A program made the translations under genes and the position numbers. The notes beneath the pieces were generated by a model that was not told where the DNA came from, did not search any database, and worked only from the letters and a program-made list of their open reading frames with translations. A stretch of 39,219 nucleotides of DNA, from assembly GCA_000310025.1 (NCBI GenBank), contig FN649738.1, positions 2,689,023 through 2,728,241 on the forward strand. The letters run 5' to 3'. Below, piece after piece: positions 9,407-18,145 of this stretch; the first letter of the stretch is position 1; each line of letters opens with the position of its first letter. Origin of the DNA: Ectocarpus siliculosus (Eukaryota; Sar; Phaeophyceae; Ectocarpales; Ectocarpaceae).

Positions 9407-12400
9407 CGCCATGGCCTGCGCCTCCATCTGCTGCTGGTGCTGCTGCCAGGGTTGTTGCTGCTGCACCAATAGTACGCCAGGCTGTGGCGTGGATAGAAAC
9501 CATGCGGGGGAAGAGGGGGGGCATCGGTCAGCCTTCAATTGTGGGGTGCAACCCGCTTCTCGACATGAAAATAGCACAGCAAACATATCGCCACTACGAG
9601 AGGGGTGACGTACCGATGAAAAGCCCGCTGCGAGCCAAAGCTCCCGATAGCATCGTCTTATGGACGGTAGCATTGTCGGGCCGCGCCGCCACCAACAAAC
9701 AACACCCAGTAAGCAAAACTCAGCACCTAACAACAACAACAACAACAACACATCCCCTTCGACCGCTGTGGTATTCTCTCGAACGGGCACTTTCTGTCAT
9801 GTAAGTAACTTTCTAAGAACGTTGCGACCAAACGAAGAGAGGCAAGCACCACCCCCACGGTTTACACACCTGTCCAGGCATCTGTCCGCGAAGCTGGTGC
9901 CCTTGCATACCGGCCGGAATCGCCATCATGGCGTGCGCGGCCTGCCCGTGGGCGTGCTGCACCGCGGCGCTCATCATCGCGTGCTGCTGCTGCTGCTGCT
10001 GAACATGCCGCGAGTCGAAATAGCACGGAAGGGGTCGGGGGTGAGAGTGAGCAAGCGCACCGTCCGCAGAAAGTCGCCAAACCCAATCTGCTGTTGCTGT
10101 TGCTACGTACTATACGAATCTCCAAAAAGCAACCACACGGGGGGGGGGGGGGCAACATTGTGAATACACCAAACACATAAAAAGCGACCATAAGAAGGGC
10201 AAAACAACGCCTTTTGAAATGACCCCAAGAAGGGGCAAAAACAACGCCTTTTGCCCCTTGTAGATTCTCAACTTCGCACCAACTCAAAAGGCTCTCGGTC
10301 GGTCATACCCATCGCTCTTAGCGGAGCAAGTCCTCCAACAACCAACAACCAGCACAACCCTGCTCTTCGTGAAACAAAAAACACAACGACACCACCTAAC
10401 TAAACCACTACCCTCACCGGGTGCTGCTGGAGCAATCGCGGCGAAGGCTGCGGCTGCTGCCCCCCAGGCCCGTCCCTCCCTCCTCCCCTGCCCCCCCTTC
10501 CCCCGGGGTCCGCCAGCTGCCGGTACGGCGCGAAGCTCGGGCGGTAGTTGTCGTAGTTGCGGACGAAGTCTGGATCCGACTTCTCCGCCATGCGGTTGCG
10601 CTGCATGCCTCTCTGCCCCTTCCACTCCCCCGCGTTAACGGCGGGTCTTCTGCTGCCCCTGCCCCCCCCTCCTCCCGCACCCCCCATTCTCCCTCCCGGC
10701 CCACCGCCGCCCCTGCCGCCGCCGCGGCCGTAGTCTCCTCGATCGGGGCCGTCAGAGCCCTGCTGCTGTAGCCCCCCAGCCCTACCGCCGCCTTTGCCGC
10801 CGCCTCCCCCGCCGGGCACGGGCTTTCCTCGTCCACTGCCGAAGCCCATCGTCCCGTCGGGGCCCTGGGATGTCACCGCCCCTCCGGCCTGCTTCGCCTC
10901 GCGGTCCGTCCTCTTGCCCGCCGCCCCCGCCTTTGTCTTCCCAGACGGTGTGCTCGAACCGGTAGCCGCCGCCACCGTCGCCGCTCCCTCCCCGGCAACG
11001 CCGTTGCCCTTGCCTCTGGTCGGGGACGCAGTCTTCGTCACGGCGCCGGCGGCGGCGGAAGAAGGAGGGGTAGTGGCGGTGGCGGGAGGCGGCGGAGGCC
11101 TGTCGCCGTTGGGCACAGCGGCCGCGGCGGGGCGATCGGTTTTGGCCCCGGCACCGGCGGCGCCGCCGCGTTCGGCCTTGTTCAACGCCTTGCCCTTCGC
11201 CTTGCCGCCGCCGGGCTGCGCTTCCCCGGCGGCTGCTCCCTCCGCTGCTGCTGATGCTTCCAGCGANNNNNNNNNNNNNNNNNNNNNNNNNNNNNNNNNN
11301 NNNNNNNNNNNNNNNNNNNNNNNNNNNNNNNNNNNNNNNNNNNNNNNNNNNNNNNNNNNNNNNNNNCCGCCGCCGCCGCCGCAGCTGCAGCAGGCACGGC
11401 CTCTGCCGACGGCGCAGCAGCGTCATCACCGACGCAGCCTGCACCAGGGACGGCCTCAACAACAGAGGGGCTCGAGGCACCACCGTCAGGCGTAGCAGCA
11501 GCAGCAGCAGCAGCAGCAGCGCCGGGTGGGGGTCCCGGCGTCGGCAACGGTGGGCTCTTGGTCCCGAAAATTCTTGCGCGGGCCTCCGCGTACTCCCGCT
11601 CCCGAACCTCCACCGTCTTCACCTGCTTCTCCACGCCTCCGTTCCCCTGGCCCTGGTGGGGGTTCGGCGCCCGCGGGTCCCCCGGGCTGCGGCGCATGAG
11701 CTTGATCGGGGCCCCCTTGCTGCCGGTCGCTGCCACCGCCGTCGCGGTCGCCACCGCCTCCGCCGCCTCCCTCCGCTTCGCCTCGGCGTCCAGCGCCGAC
11801 AGCAGGACCGCCGGCACCGCCGAGTCGGCGACGCGCACGAACGCCGTCACCTTCTGCGTCTGCTGCTGCTGTTGGCTGTTTCCGTTTCCGTTTCCGGCGG
11901 CGGGAGGAGGGGGAGACGCGACTGGCCGAGCATACAAAAGGGGGGGGGGGGCTGTGAAAAAGGGTGCGGCGGGAAATCATAGGACAAGCGCCGGGTACTA
12001 ACAACGTGGAGCGTCCAAGCGCGTGCGGTACCGGGGACAACGCTCGCGCCTGAAGCGGCAAACGCTGCACGTCGCCGGGCGAGCAAGGCATCGCGATGTC
12101 AACAAAGCCAACCCAAAGCACCGAGGGGGGGGCGCCTACAGCAGTAATATTGCAGCCGGGTGTAATGGGGGAGGGCGGGTAAGCGAGGCAGATACCAAAA
12201 CCAAGAGGGAACCAGTGCTCGTACCATCACCACGCACGCATCTACTAAACAATCACGAACCCACCTCAGAACACAAAACCCATGGAACATGTACCATCAC
12301 CGCGCACGCATCTACTAAAAAAACACGAACCCACCTCGGAACATGAACACCATGGTACATGTACCACGGCGGAACACAAAACACATGGTAGGTACATCAC

Positions 12401-15400
12401 CACGCACGCAGGAGAAGGAGGGCACCAACCGACCTCGGTTTCTTCTCTCTCTTCTCACCTCCGATCGTGGTTGCCGGGTCCATCCCCGCCGCCACGATGG
12501 CTTCCCTCTCCTGCGCAGCGTTGGCCTTCTGCAGCTTGAATCTCGCCGCCAGCCGGTAGGCGATGAGGCGCTGGTAGGAAGACCGGGGGGGTAGAACGAG
12601 GTGCGGAGGCTTGGGCTCCTCCATGTTGGTGACGAACGCCACCAGCTCGCCCTCCAGCTTGAGAACGTAGTCTTTGCGCGCACGGTACGCACAGGAGGCG
12701 GGGAAATCCGAGGGGTAGGGGTGGGGGTGGGGGTGGGAGCGAACTGAGGGGCACGGGAAGCGAGCGATGTGGCAGACGTTTCGTCTACATAACCCCATTC
12801 GTAGGAAAGCAACTTCGCTGTTTTTTGGTTCCACGTAATCTTCGCGAGAGAGATATGCACAGGGAGCCGGGTAGTCCCAGAACGGGGGGGGGGAGCTGAG
12901 CGATGCGGGCGAGCGATGTAGCAGAAGTTTCGTCGGCATACCCCAGTCGTAGGAAAGAAACGCATCCGCAGGGAGGTTACGGTGGAGGAAGGCCCAACTC
13001 GCGGAAAAATCTCTGGGAGGTGTGGGAGAAGCTAGACGAGACAAATCTGCGGCGCCCCTATAGTTTATATTGAAGTACTACTCTCAAGACTGGGATTTAC
13101 CGCCGCAAGCGGTTTGGTTTGGTTTGCAGACCGCATGATGGTGCCCGGCGTTGCGCATAGCAGGAACGTATTCCGTACCGAACGTTTCATGGAACGAGTT
13201 TCATGGAACGAGTTGTGTCAGAGGTCGGGTTATTCCATACCGAACGTTTCATGAAACGAGTTGAGTCAGAGTTTGGGTTATCTTGAAGCTGCACGTGGGT
13301 GCGCAGCAACGTTTCCCAATATGACACACCAAGCTGCTGAGGCGTAAGGCTCCCGTCACGTGTAGTGACGCGCGAAAAAATGGTCTTCGAACAGAAGGGC
13401 GCTTCGCGACGTACCGCTTCGCGGTCGCCGCTACGCGTAGGCTGTATGGCCATGTCAAGCTTGAGCGGGTCGAGTTTTGAGATGAGATGAAAGAGACAAG
13501 AAGTGTAAGTATGAAACGACGGCCAGAGGATAGAGAGCTCTCAGCAAGAAAATACAGATAGATGTGGCAAGAAATAACACTGACATCTAGTGTATATCCC
13601 GATGGGGGCGGGGGAGGAGGATATTTACCCCGATGGATGCAACGAGCCCCATCCCTAACCCAACCCGACCCAAAGATATACATTGGTAGGCGCTACGTCA
13701 CCGCTATCCGTAGTAAAAGCCTATGCCGCGGCAACCGCGGCGGTAAAGAGTAGGTTGCTGTACGCTAGGTTGCTTCACATGTAAGCCGAAGCCGCGGCGC
13801 AAGAGGGGGTAGGGTTCGGTTGCTGTGCACCGTGACAGCAGGAATGTAGTGCTAGGTTGCTGTAGGGTGGAAAGCTAGCTTGCGGTGCACGGGCTGCACC
13901 TGCCCAAGGAACGTTCCGAGAAATGGCGTTCCGACACGGAGACTTCCACTTTTCGACCAAGTCGCGACAAACACAACTTGAGGTGTAGACTGCTGTGCGC
14001 ACGACACCGGCCGCAATCCCCCCCCCTGCTTGTCGTCGGGATCGGGAGGGAGACGCACTGCAGCAGTAGGATGCTTTGTCTCGTGGCATGCGGAGACTTG
14101 GTTGGTTGACTGTCGCGTGTGGCGAGGTGTGTACATGCAGTCAGCGCACACAAAGGGACCACGTCAGGCCTTTATATGAAGGGCCTGGACTGTCAAAAAA
14201 ACGAGCTGTGATTGGTCGAGTCATGGTATATCTCGGAGACGCGACTTTCTGCCCCCGCTAGCGCTGCGCAACGTCCGCAGCGAGATCGCGCAGCACAGCG
14301 GGAGGGCCGTCGCAACTCAGGGCTATCGGTAGATGCGGGTCTCGCCGCGAGGCGAGGTCTAGGAGCGGAGAATCCGCAAAAAAAGGGCTCTAGTGGCACG
14401 AGCAAGCTAGGATTGCAAATGCTGGAAGCTGGTGGGCTCTCTGAGCCCGCAGGAAGTTCGTCTATGCGTCAATGTGGGCAGAAATCGCCCCGAGCTCTGA
14501 GCTTCAGCGCAGCCCATGCCTGAACCACCGCTACTATCCATCCGCCGTCGTTTTATCCACCCACCAAAACGCCACGCACACCCTTGTCATTCCGCGGAAA
14601 ACGTTGGCAGGTTGTTCCAAGCCGGGATGTACCCCTTACCCTCAGCACGAATAGAGCTTGCAAGCCCCTTCCTTTCGCGGGTGATGGTTTCGCGGTCACT
14701 GCGTTCAGCGCCCGTGCGACTACCGTTCGTGTGGACGCCCAACTAAACTTTCCTCGCACAAACATCCCTTGGATTGTAAGGGCATGGGTATGTAGTTCTC
14801 CAACCGGTACGCAGCCTCTGTGACTCTGTTGTATCTACGTATACCGGTATTTACAGGTAAACTAGCGCGTTCTGTAACAGCGAGTGCTTGCACGTGACAT
14901 GCGGTCACACTTGGGAGGGGAGGATGGCTGAACCCTCCTCGCGTTTACTGCTGTAGATAGACTGAGGTAAATGTCCCGCAGCAGAGTGTTCTCTTCGGCC
15001 CAAGGGCGGGAATCTGCTCGTAAGTATTTTGATGACAAAAAAGGTACAAATAAAGGGCGCGGGGAAGTTTAGAAACTAGAGTACGAGCGACGGGTTTAAA
15101 AACACGCATCAACTCGATCGATTTGAGAATTAAAATAGACTGCACCATGCACCAGTAGGTGACACGACATGAGATGACTATCATCACCCCCCTTTAAACG
15201 GTCTCGAACACTCGACAGCAGGTAAAGATAGAACGGTGGTGCCGATGTGGACAGATTCTTCAACAAAAGTTTCAAAATGTATCGTATACCAGTGCCAACG
15301 AAGATGCGCACGGTGGCTTCCCACACGACGAGCCAGCAGGATTTGCTGCTGCTGCTGTAAACACAGGAATGCAAAACAACTCTTGAGCTGTGCTGCTCTC

Positions 15401-16646
15401 TCTCTCCCTCTGGTTCAGATCATGAGATCCGGTCGTTCGCCATCCATCGGGTTGATGTTTTCTCCCGCCGTCCGTTCTGTCCTTTGCCAGAAAGTCTGCA
15501 CACTGGTGGGGTGTTTGAAATTTGGAATTGCTGTCTGCTTGTCCCATGTCCATTGTTGTGCCTATAGACACGCCGGCCGAATCTCGACAGGGCTTAGCTT
15601 ACGCAGAAGCAGCAGCGGGCAACACACGCGGAGGTTTCACTATCGGTGCAGCTAGCTCGCACCCAGGCATCAAAGCCCGCGTGCACACCCCACTCCTGTT
15701 GTCAAGGGAGGGGAAATTCCAGCAGCCCACCAGAGCTCGCATGTGGTGCTGCTCTCCCAAAAAACACGACACACACGCGTGAAAAAATATGACCTGTGGG
15801 GGTCGCCACCCAAAAAAGTCATACGCGATCTCTCTCTCCTTCCAAAAATTAACTGCTGCTGTTACGGCAAAGCTGTAGCGCCAACTCTCACCACGAGCAT
15901 TGCCCAAGGCGTCCATCAGGGCCGAATCGACATCGTCACGAGCAACCGCCGCGGCCGTCGCAGTAGCAGTAGTCCCCGCGCTTGTTGCGCCCTCCTGCTG
16001 AGATGTCGAGGGGGGGACAGCAGCTGTGGCTGCGGGGGTCGACTTCTTCGATGACGAGACATCGGGCGCAGCGGGAGAAGAGGGGCCGCCCTCCGCGCTC
16101 CCGGCCTTGCCCGCGGCGGCGGGAGCCTCGCTCGCGACCTTATCCTGCTGCGTGTTTTGGTTTCATGCGTGAGTTGGGGCAAAAGAGGCACAGGGCAGGG
16201 AAAAACGCAACAGCCGCCGGCCGGCCGCGCACCCGACGAAAGCACGGGCGGCGCGAGAGGGAGGCAAGTCAGTTAGTTTCCAGCAGCAGCAGCAGCAGCA
16301 GCACCAGCAGCAGCGAACGACGACAAATAACAAGACAGTAGAAATCTCGTCGTCTCCCTCTTTGGCGCCCAAGCATGCACTACGGCACGCGATCCTCGCA
16401 GAAGCACGGCGGACGGCTGTCTGCCTCGCTAACACCCCTCAGCGAGCGGCGGCGGCGAACAACGACATCATCATTACTCCTGGCACTCTGTCGCTCAGGG
16501 CCGGGTTTGTTCATCAGCTCGAACGCGTGCAACCAAGTGGACCGACCATCAAACCTCCGTACCACAGGGCAGGGGGGGGGGGGGGGACTCACGAGGGATA
16601 AGGCGCCAACAGCGCTCTCCCAGTCTTCCTCGACCGCTGCCGCCAT
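8176..16646 (-). CDS. R3H and SUZ domain RNA-binding protein with prion-like tail, 7 exons
   Basis: The exons are 16646-16593, 16147-15892, 12671-12459, 11921-10418 (containing the N gap), 9998-9870, 9481-8823 and 8578-8176; all junction phases agree. The Met at 16646 starts MAAAVEEDWESAVGALSL. Exon 2 is low-complexity (Ala, Ser, Thr) and ends SALMDALGNAR. Exon 3 encodes the R3H domain. Exon 4 opens with a short Q-run and then the SUZ domain (APIKLMRRSPGD, later REREYAEARARIFG), followed by an RGG-rich segment. Exons 5-7 are Gln-, Ala-, His- and Gly-rich and end SDFPPLN. R3H plus SUZ in this order is the layout of the R3HDM1/R3HDM2/ARPP21 family and its plant and fungal relatives, which bind single-stranded RNA or DNA and act in cytoplasmic mRNA control. 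The length is roughly 1,050 residues plus the gap. Intron 2 (3.2 kb) carries duplicated acceptor copies. Confidence 0.85.
8416..8445 (-). repeat. (CAG)10 run encoding poly-Gln
   Basis: Ten uninterrupted CAG codons on the coding strand in the terminal exon of the R3H-SUZ gene; likely length-polymorphic. Confidence 0.9.
8823..9481 (-). CDS. R3H-SUZ exon 6 (poly-Gln/poly-Ala prion-like segment)
   Basis: 659 nt, entered in phase 0 at acceptor cacgccacag and left in phase 2 at GGCAAT|GTGAGA. Reading through the donor would give an apparent stop (ATG TGA); I read it as a splice site because the phase fits exon 7. It holds a run of 13 Ala, another of 9 Ala, Gln runs up to 10, and His/Gln mixtures. 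The plus-strand Leu-rich frame across this region is its antisense shadow. Confidence 0.78.
9044..9073 (-). repeat. (CAG)10 run encoding poly-Gln
   Basis: Ten uninterrupted CAG codons on the coding strand in exon 6 of the R3H-SUZ gene. Confidence 0.9.
9870..9998 (-). CDS. R3H-SUZ exon 5 (Q-run and Met/His/Ala-rich)
   Basis: 43 codons, phase 0 at both ends. It opens with five CAG codons directly after an acceptor that itself is a CAG of the same run, so repeat length and splice site are coupled. It then reads HAMMSAAVQHAHGQAAHAMM, and ends PGQ|GTGTGT. Confidence 0.8.
10230..10259. repeat. Perfect 11-bp inverted repeat (hairpin) in R3H-SUZ intron 4
   Basis: aaggggcaaaa at 10230-10240 and ttttgcccctt at 10249-10259 enclose an 8-nt loop. 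The preceding 35 nt (near 10190-10222) are a diverged direct copy of the left arm and loop. Confidence 0.85.
10418..11921 (-). CDS. SUZ domain and RGG-rich exon with assembly gap (exon 4)
   Basis: It starts at acceptor cggccag and ends at CACCCG|GTGAGG. The first 180 or so codons hold QQQQQ, a helical Ala-rich segment and the SUZ domain (IKLMRRSPGD at its start, EYAEARARIFG at its end), then Pro/Ala-rich sequence up to the N run. After the gap come Lys/Ala-rich sequence, RGG-type repeats (GGRGGGGPGGRMGG) and a block containing EKSDPDFVRNYDNYRPSF, the only ordered-looking part. The two sides of the gap are in different frames if the gap is taken as exactly 100 nt. The frame below the gap is chosen because it alone stays open to a good donor and keeps phase with exon 5. 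Confidence 0.78.
11267..11366. other. Assembly gap, 100 N
   Basis: Exactly 100 N inside exon 4 of the R3H-SUZ gene, flanked on one side by a GCN/CCG run (poly-Ala on the coding strand). The round number suggests a placeholder, not a measured length. Confidence 0.98.
12221..12410. repeat. 70-bp imperfect tandem repeat, about 2.6 copies
   Basis: Copies start at 12221, 12291 and (partial, rearranged) 12361. Each begins gtaccatcaccacgcacgca or a close variant and carries catctactaaa and cgaacccacctc. The repeat lies in intron 3 of the R3H-SUZ gene. Confidence 0.85.
12459..12671 (-). CDS. R3H domain exon (exon 3 of R3H-SUZ gene)
   Basis: A 213-nt exon, entered in phase 1 from the donor CGTG|GTGAGA at 15892 and left in phase 1 at GGAG|GTGAGA. 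Across the junction it reads ALGNAR-DYVLKLEGELVAFV, then LVLPPRSSYQRLIAYRLAARF, which fits the R3H fold: helix, hydrophobic strand with PP, then the signature helix. The signature should be R-x3-H; here it is R-L-I-A-Y, with Arg codon 12570-12568 and Tyr codon 12558-12556. The acceptor is cgcgcaaag after a pyrimidine-rich stretch. Confidence 0.88.
12662..12968 (-). repeat. Tandem duplication copying the R3H exon 3' splice site
   Basis: The block with the true acceptor (exon start 12671) and its upstream intron has a diverged copy directly upstream in the transcript. Matching landmarks are cgagcgatgt at 12761 and 12910, and the acceptor at 12671 and 12839. The copied acceptor (cgcgaag|attac on the minus strand) is 168 nt from the real one. 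Possible weaker traces of a third copy extend to about 13040. Confidence 0.75.
13170..13281. repeat. Imperfect tandem repeat, two copies, in R3H-SUZ intron 2
   Basis: ttccgtaccgaacgtttcat at 13171 and ttccataccgaacgtttcat at 13232, each followed by gaacgag/gaaacgag, gtcagag and gggttat. The first copy has an internal 14-nt duplication of tttcatggaacgag. Confidence 0.85.
16147..16592. other. Intron 1 of R3H-SUZ gene with CAG repeat
   Basis: It has the donor CTC|GTGAGT and a tandem acceptor gcagcag. It contains a (CAG)n-like run near 16279-16315 on the plus strand and a G homopolymer (16572-16586) right after the donor. Confidence 0.7.
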
Positions 16647-17853
16647 GCTGCTCCTGCCGTGTCGCTTCGTCTCTGTCCGTGCGACTTGCTCTCTCCAGAA
16701 GCGGCGGCTGTGGGGTTGGTTGCCTCTCGGCCCCCCGCCGCGGATTTCGCTTTCGCCAAAAATACGAAGAGGCATCTTTCGCTTTTTTTTTTTAGATTAT
16801 CGTCATCCCGCAAGACCAAGACTACGGCAGTAGTAGATATGCAGACCCTTTTTACTCCGTGCTTGGTATTAGTCAGTACGCGTGCCTGTTTTGTGGGTTG
16901 GGGACAACTTTTTTCTCCAACGTAGGGGACAACGGAGTCGACCCAGTGTATACAAGTATTTCGTCTGCAAACATGAAACTCATTTACAGAGTACATATGT
17001 GACATGTTTTTTACGATGAAGTCCCGCAGGTCGTTCTTTGGAATCCAACCGTTGCACATGTTGTACCGCGAGCTTGCTCAGAACATACCGGGGGCGCTCT
17101 GACTATGTACTTCTGCTGCAGTTTCTCACGGCACTAAGGGCGCTGCCCAGCCGCCACCACAAAGGTCGTGCTGTCCTTTGAACATTTTGCACAATGACAT
17201 TGACCGCCCCCACAAGAACATGGAGGGCGGACGGAGGAGAGGTGGGGCGGCGGGACTGTTTTCTCGAGACTGCTGTTGCAGAGCAGAAAATCACAAGAAA
17301 ACGAGCATGTACATAGTGAATCGCACCATTCGATTGAGGGATAAGACGTTTCCTCCCCCCGCCCCAGGGAATTCCTCTCCAGTGACTTGCAACTGAAGAA
17401 CGAACATGATCAAACGCACCATCCCCTTGCTCCGAGGAACAGACGAAAAATGGCTTTACTTTTCACGGCAGGGTAGCTCGCGGTGCAACATTGATCTGCC
17501 TCGCCATCGTGTGCACCCGCCGATTGCTGCTCCACAACCATTCGTGAAGCAAGACGGCCGATTCTAGCGTATGCACTAAGAGCGCTACATGGCACGTTAT
17601 ATCGGACATGGCGAACGACCATCAAACCGAGTCTTGGGAGAGAACGCCGAGGCCCTCTTCTACGATACGCCCAAGGCGAACACGCGCTAGCCGCGCGTTT
17701 CGAAGCGAATAACAAACGAGTTCGAGCTGTGCCCCCGGACAAACAACGTGACGCGACCATCTTCAAAAAGCCAATATGCAGCATCAATATAATTGTACTC
17801 TCCGTCACCTAGTCCAAGACTATGTACAGAACACCACACAGCTGTACAGCCTC
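16647..17853. other. Intergenic region between R3H-SUZ and NIP30-family genes
   Basis: This should hold the R3H-SUZ promoter and the 3' flank of the NIP30-family gene. The longest frame is 132 codons on the minus strand (17808-17410) with no recognised motif. I see no TATA-like element that I would trust and no repeat. Confidence 0.45.
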
Positions 17854-18145
17854 TCACGCATCGCCATCATCGTCACTACTATCGCTCTGGTAAGCGCCCA
17901 GCAACGATGAGAGGCCTTCCCCCCCGTCCTCTTTCCCCCCCTCCTTGTCATCGCCCGTCGCCGCCGCCGCCGCCGCACCCTTCCCCTTTCCCGTTGCTGC
18001 AGAACCCTCGCTTTTGCCATCAGCACCCCCGGCCACGCCTTCTCTACTTGCACCGGAAGACGCGCCGCCAACAGCACCAACAGCCGCTGCCGCCGCCCCT
18101 GCTCTCTTCTTCGCCCGCTTGTCGTCCTTGCTCTTGTCTTTGTCT
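17854..18145 (-). CDS. PSME3IP1: NIP30-family terminal exon
   Basis: 292 nt to the TGA at 17854, entered in phase 2 from AAAAA|GTGCGT at 18641. It opens Lys/Asp-rich, passes through Ala/Gly-rich low complexity, and ends with the acidic Ser/Asp tail found in the family. Confidence 0.83.

Noticed and set aside
8290-9804. Plus-strand open frame of 504 codons, Leu- and Ala-rich
   Set aside because: It is the antisense of CAG/GCN runs in the R3H-SUZ exons. The minus strand has domains, splice sites and phase agreement; the plus frame has only repeats.
10794-11495. Plus-strand frame of 233 codons crossing the N gap
   Set aside because: It is Pro/Ala low complexity antisense to the R3H-SUZ coding exon and bridges Ns.
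12397-13044. Minus-strand 215-codon frame taken as one exon
   Set aside because: Its upper part is intron containing the duplicated acceptor region; only 12671-12459 joins in phase with exon 2 and carries the R3H domain.
14553-14765. Possible transposon fragment
   Set aside because: Open frames on both strands look vaguely protein-like but no transposase, reverse transcriptase or terminal repeat is visible; it lies in R3H-SUZ intron 2.
16279-16315. CRISPR-like or regulatory repeat
   Set aside because: A plain CAG microsatellite in an intron; no spacers.
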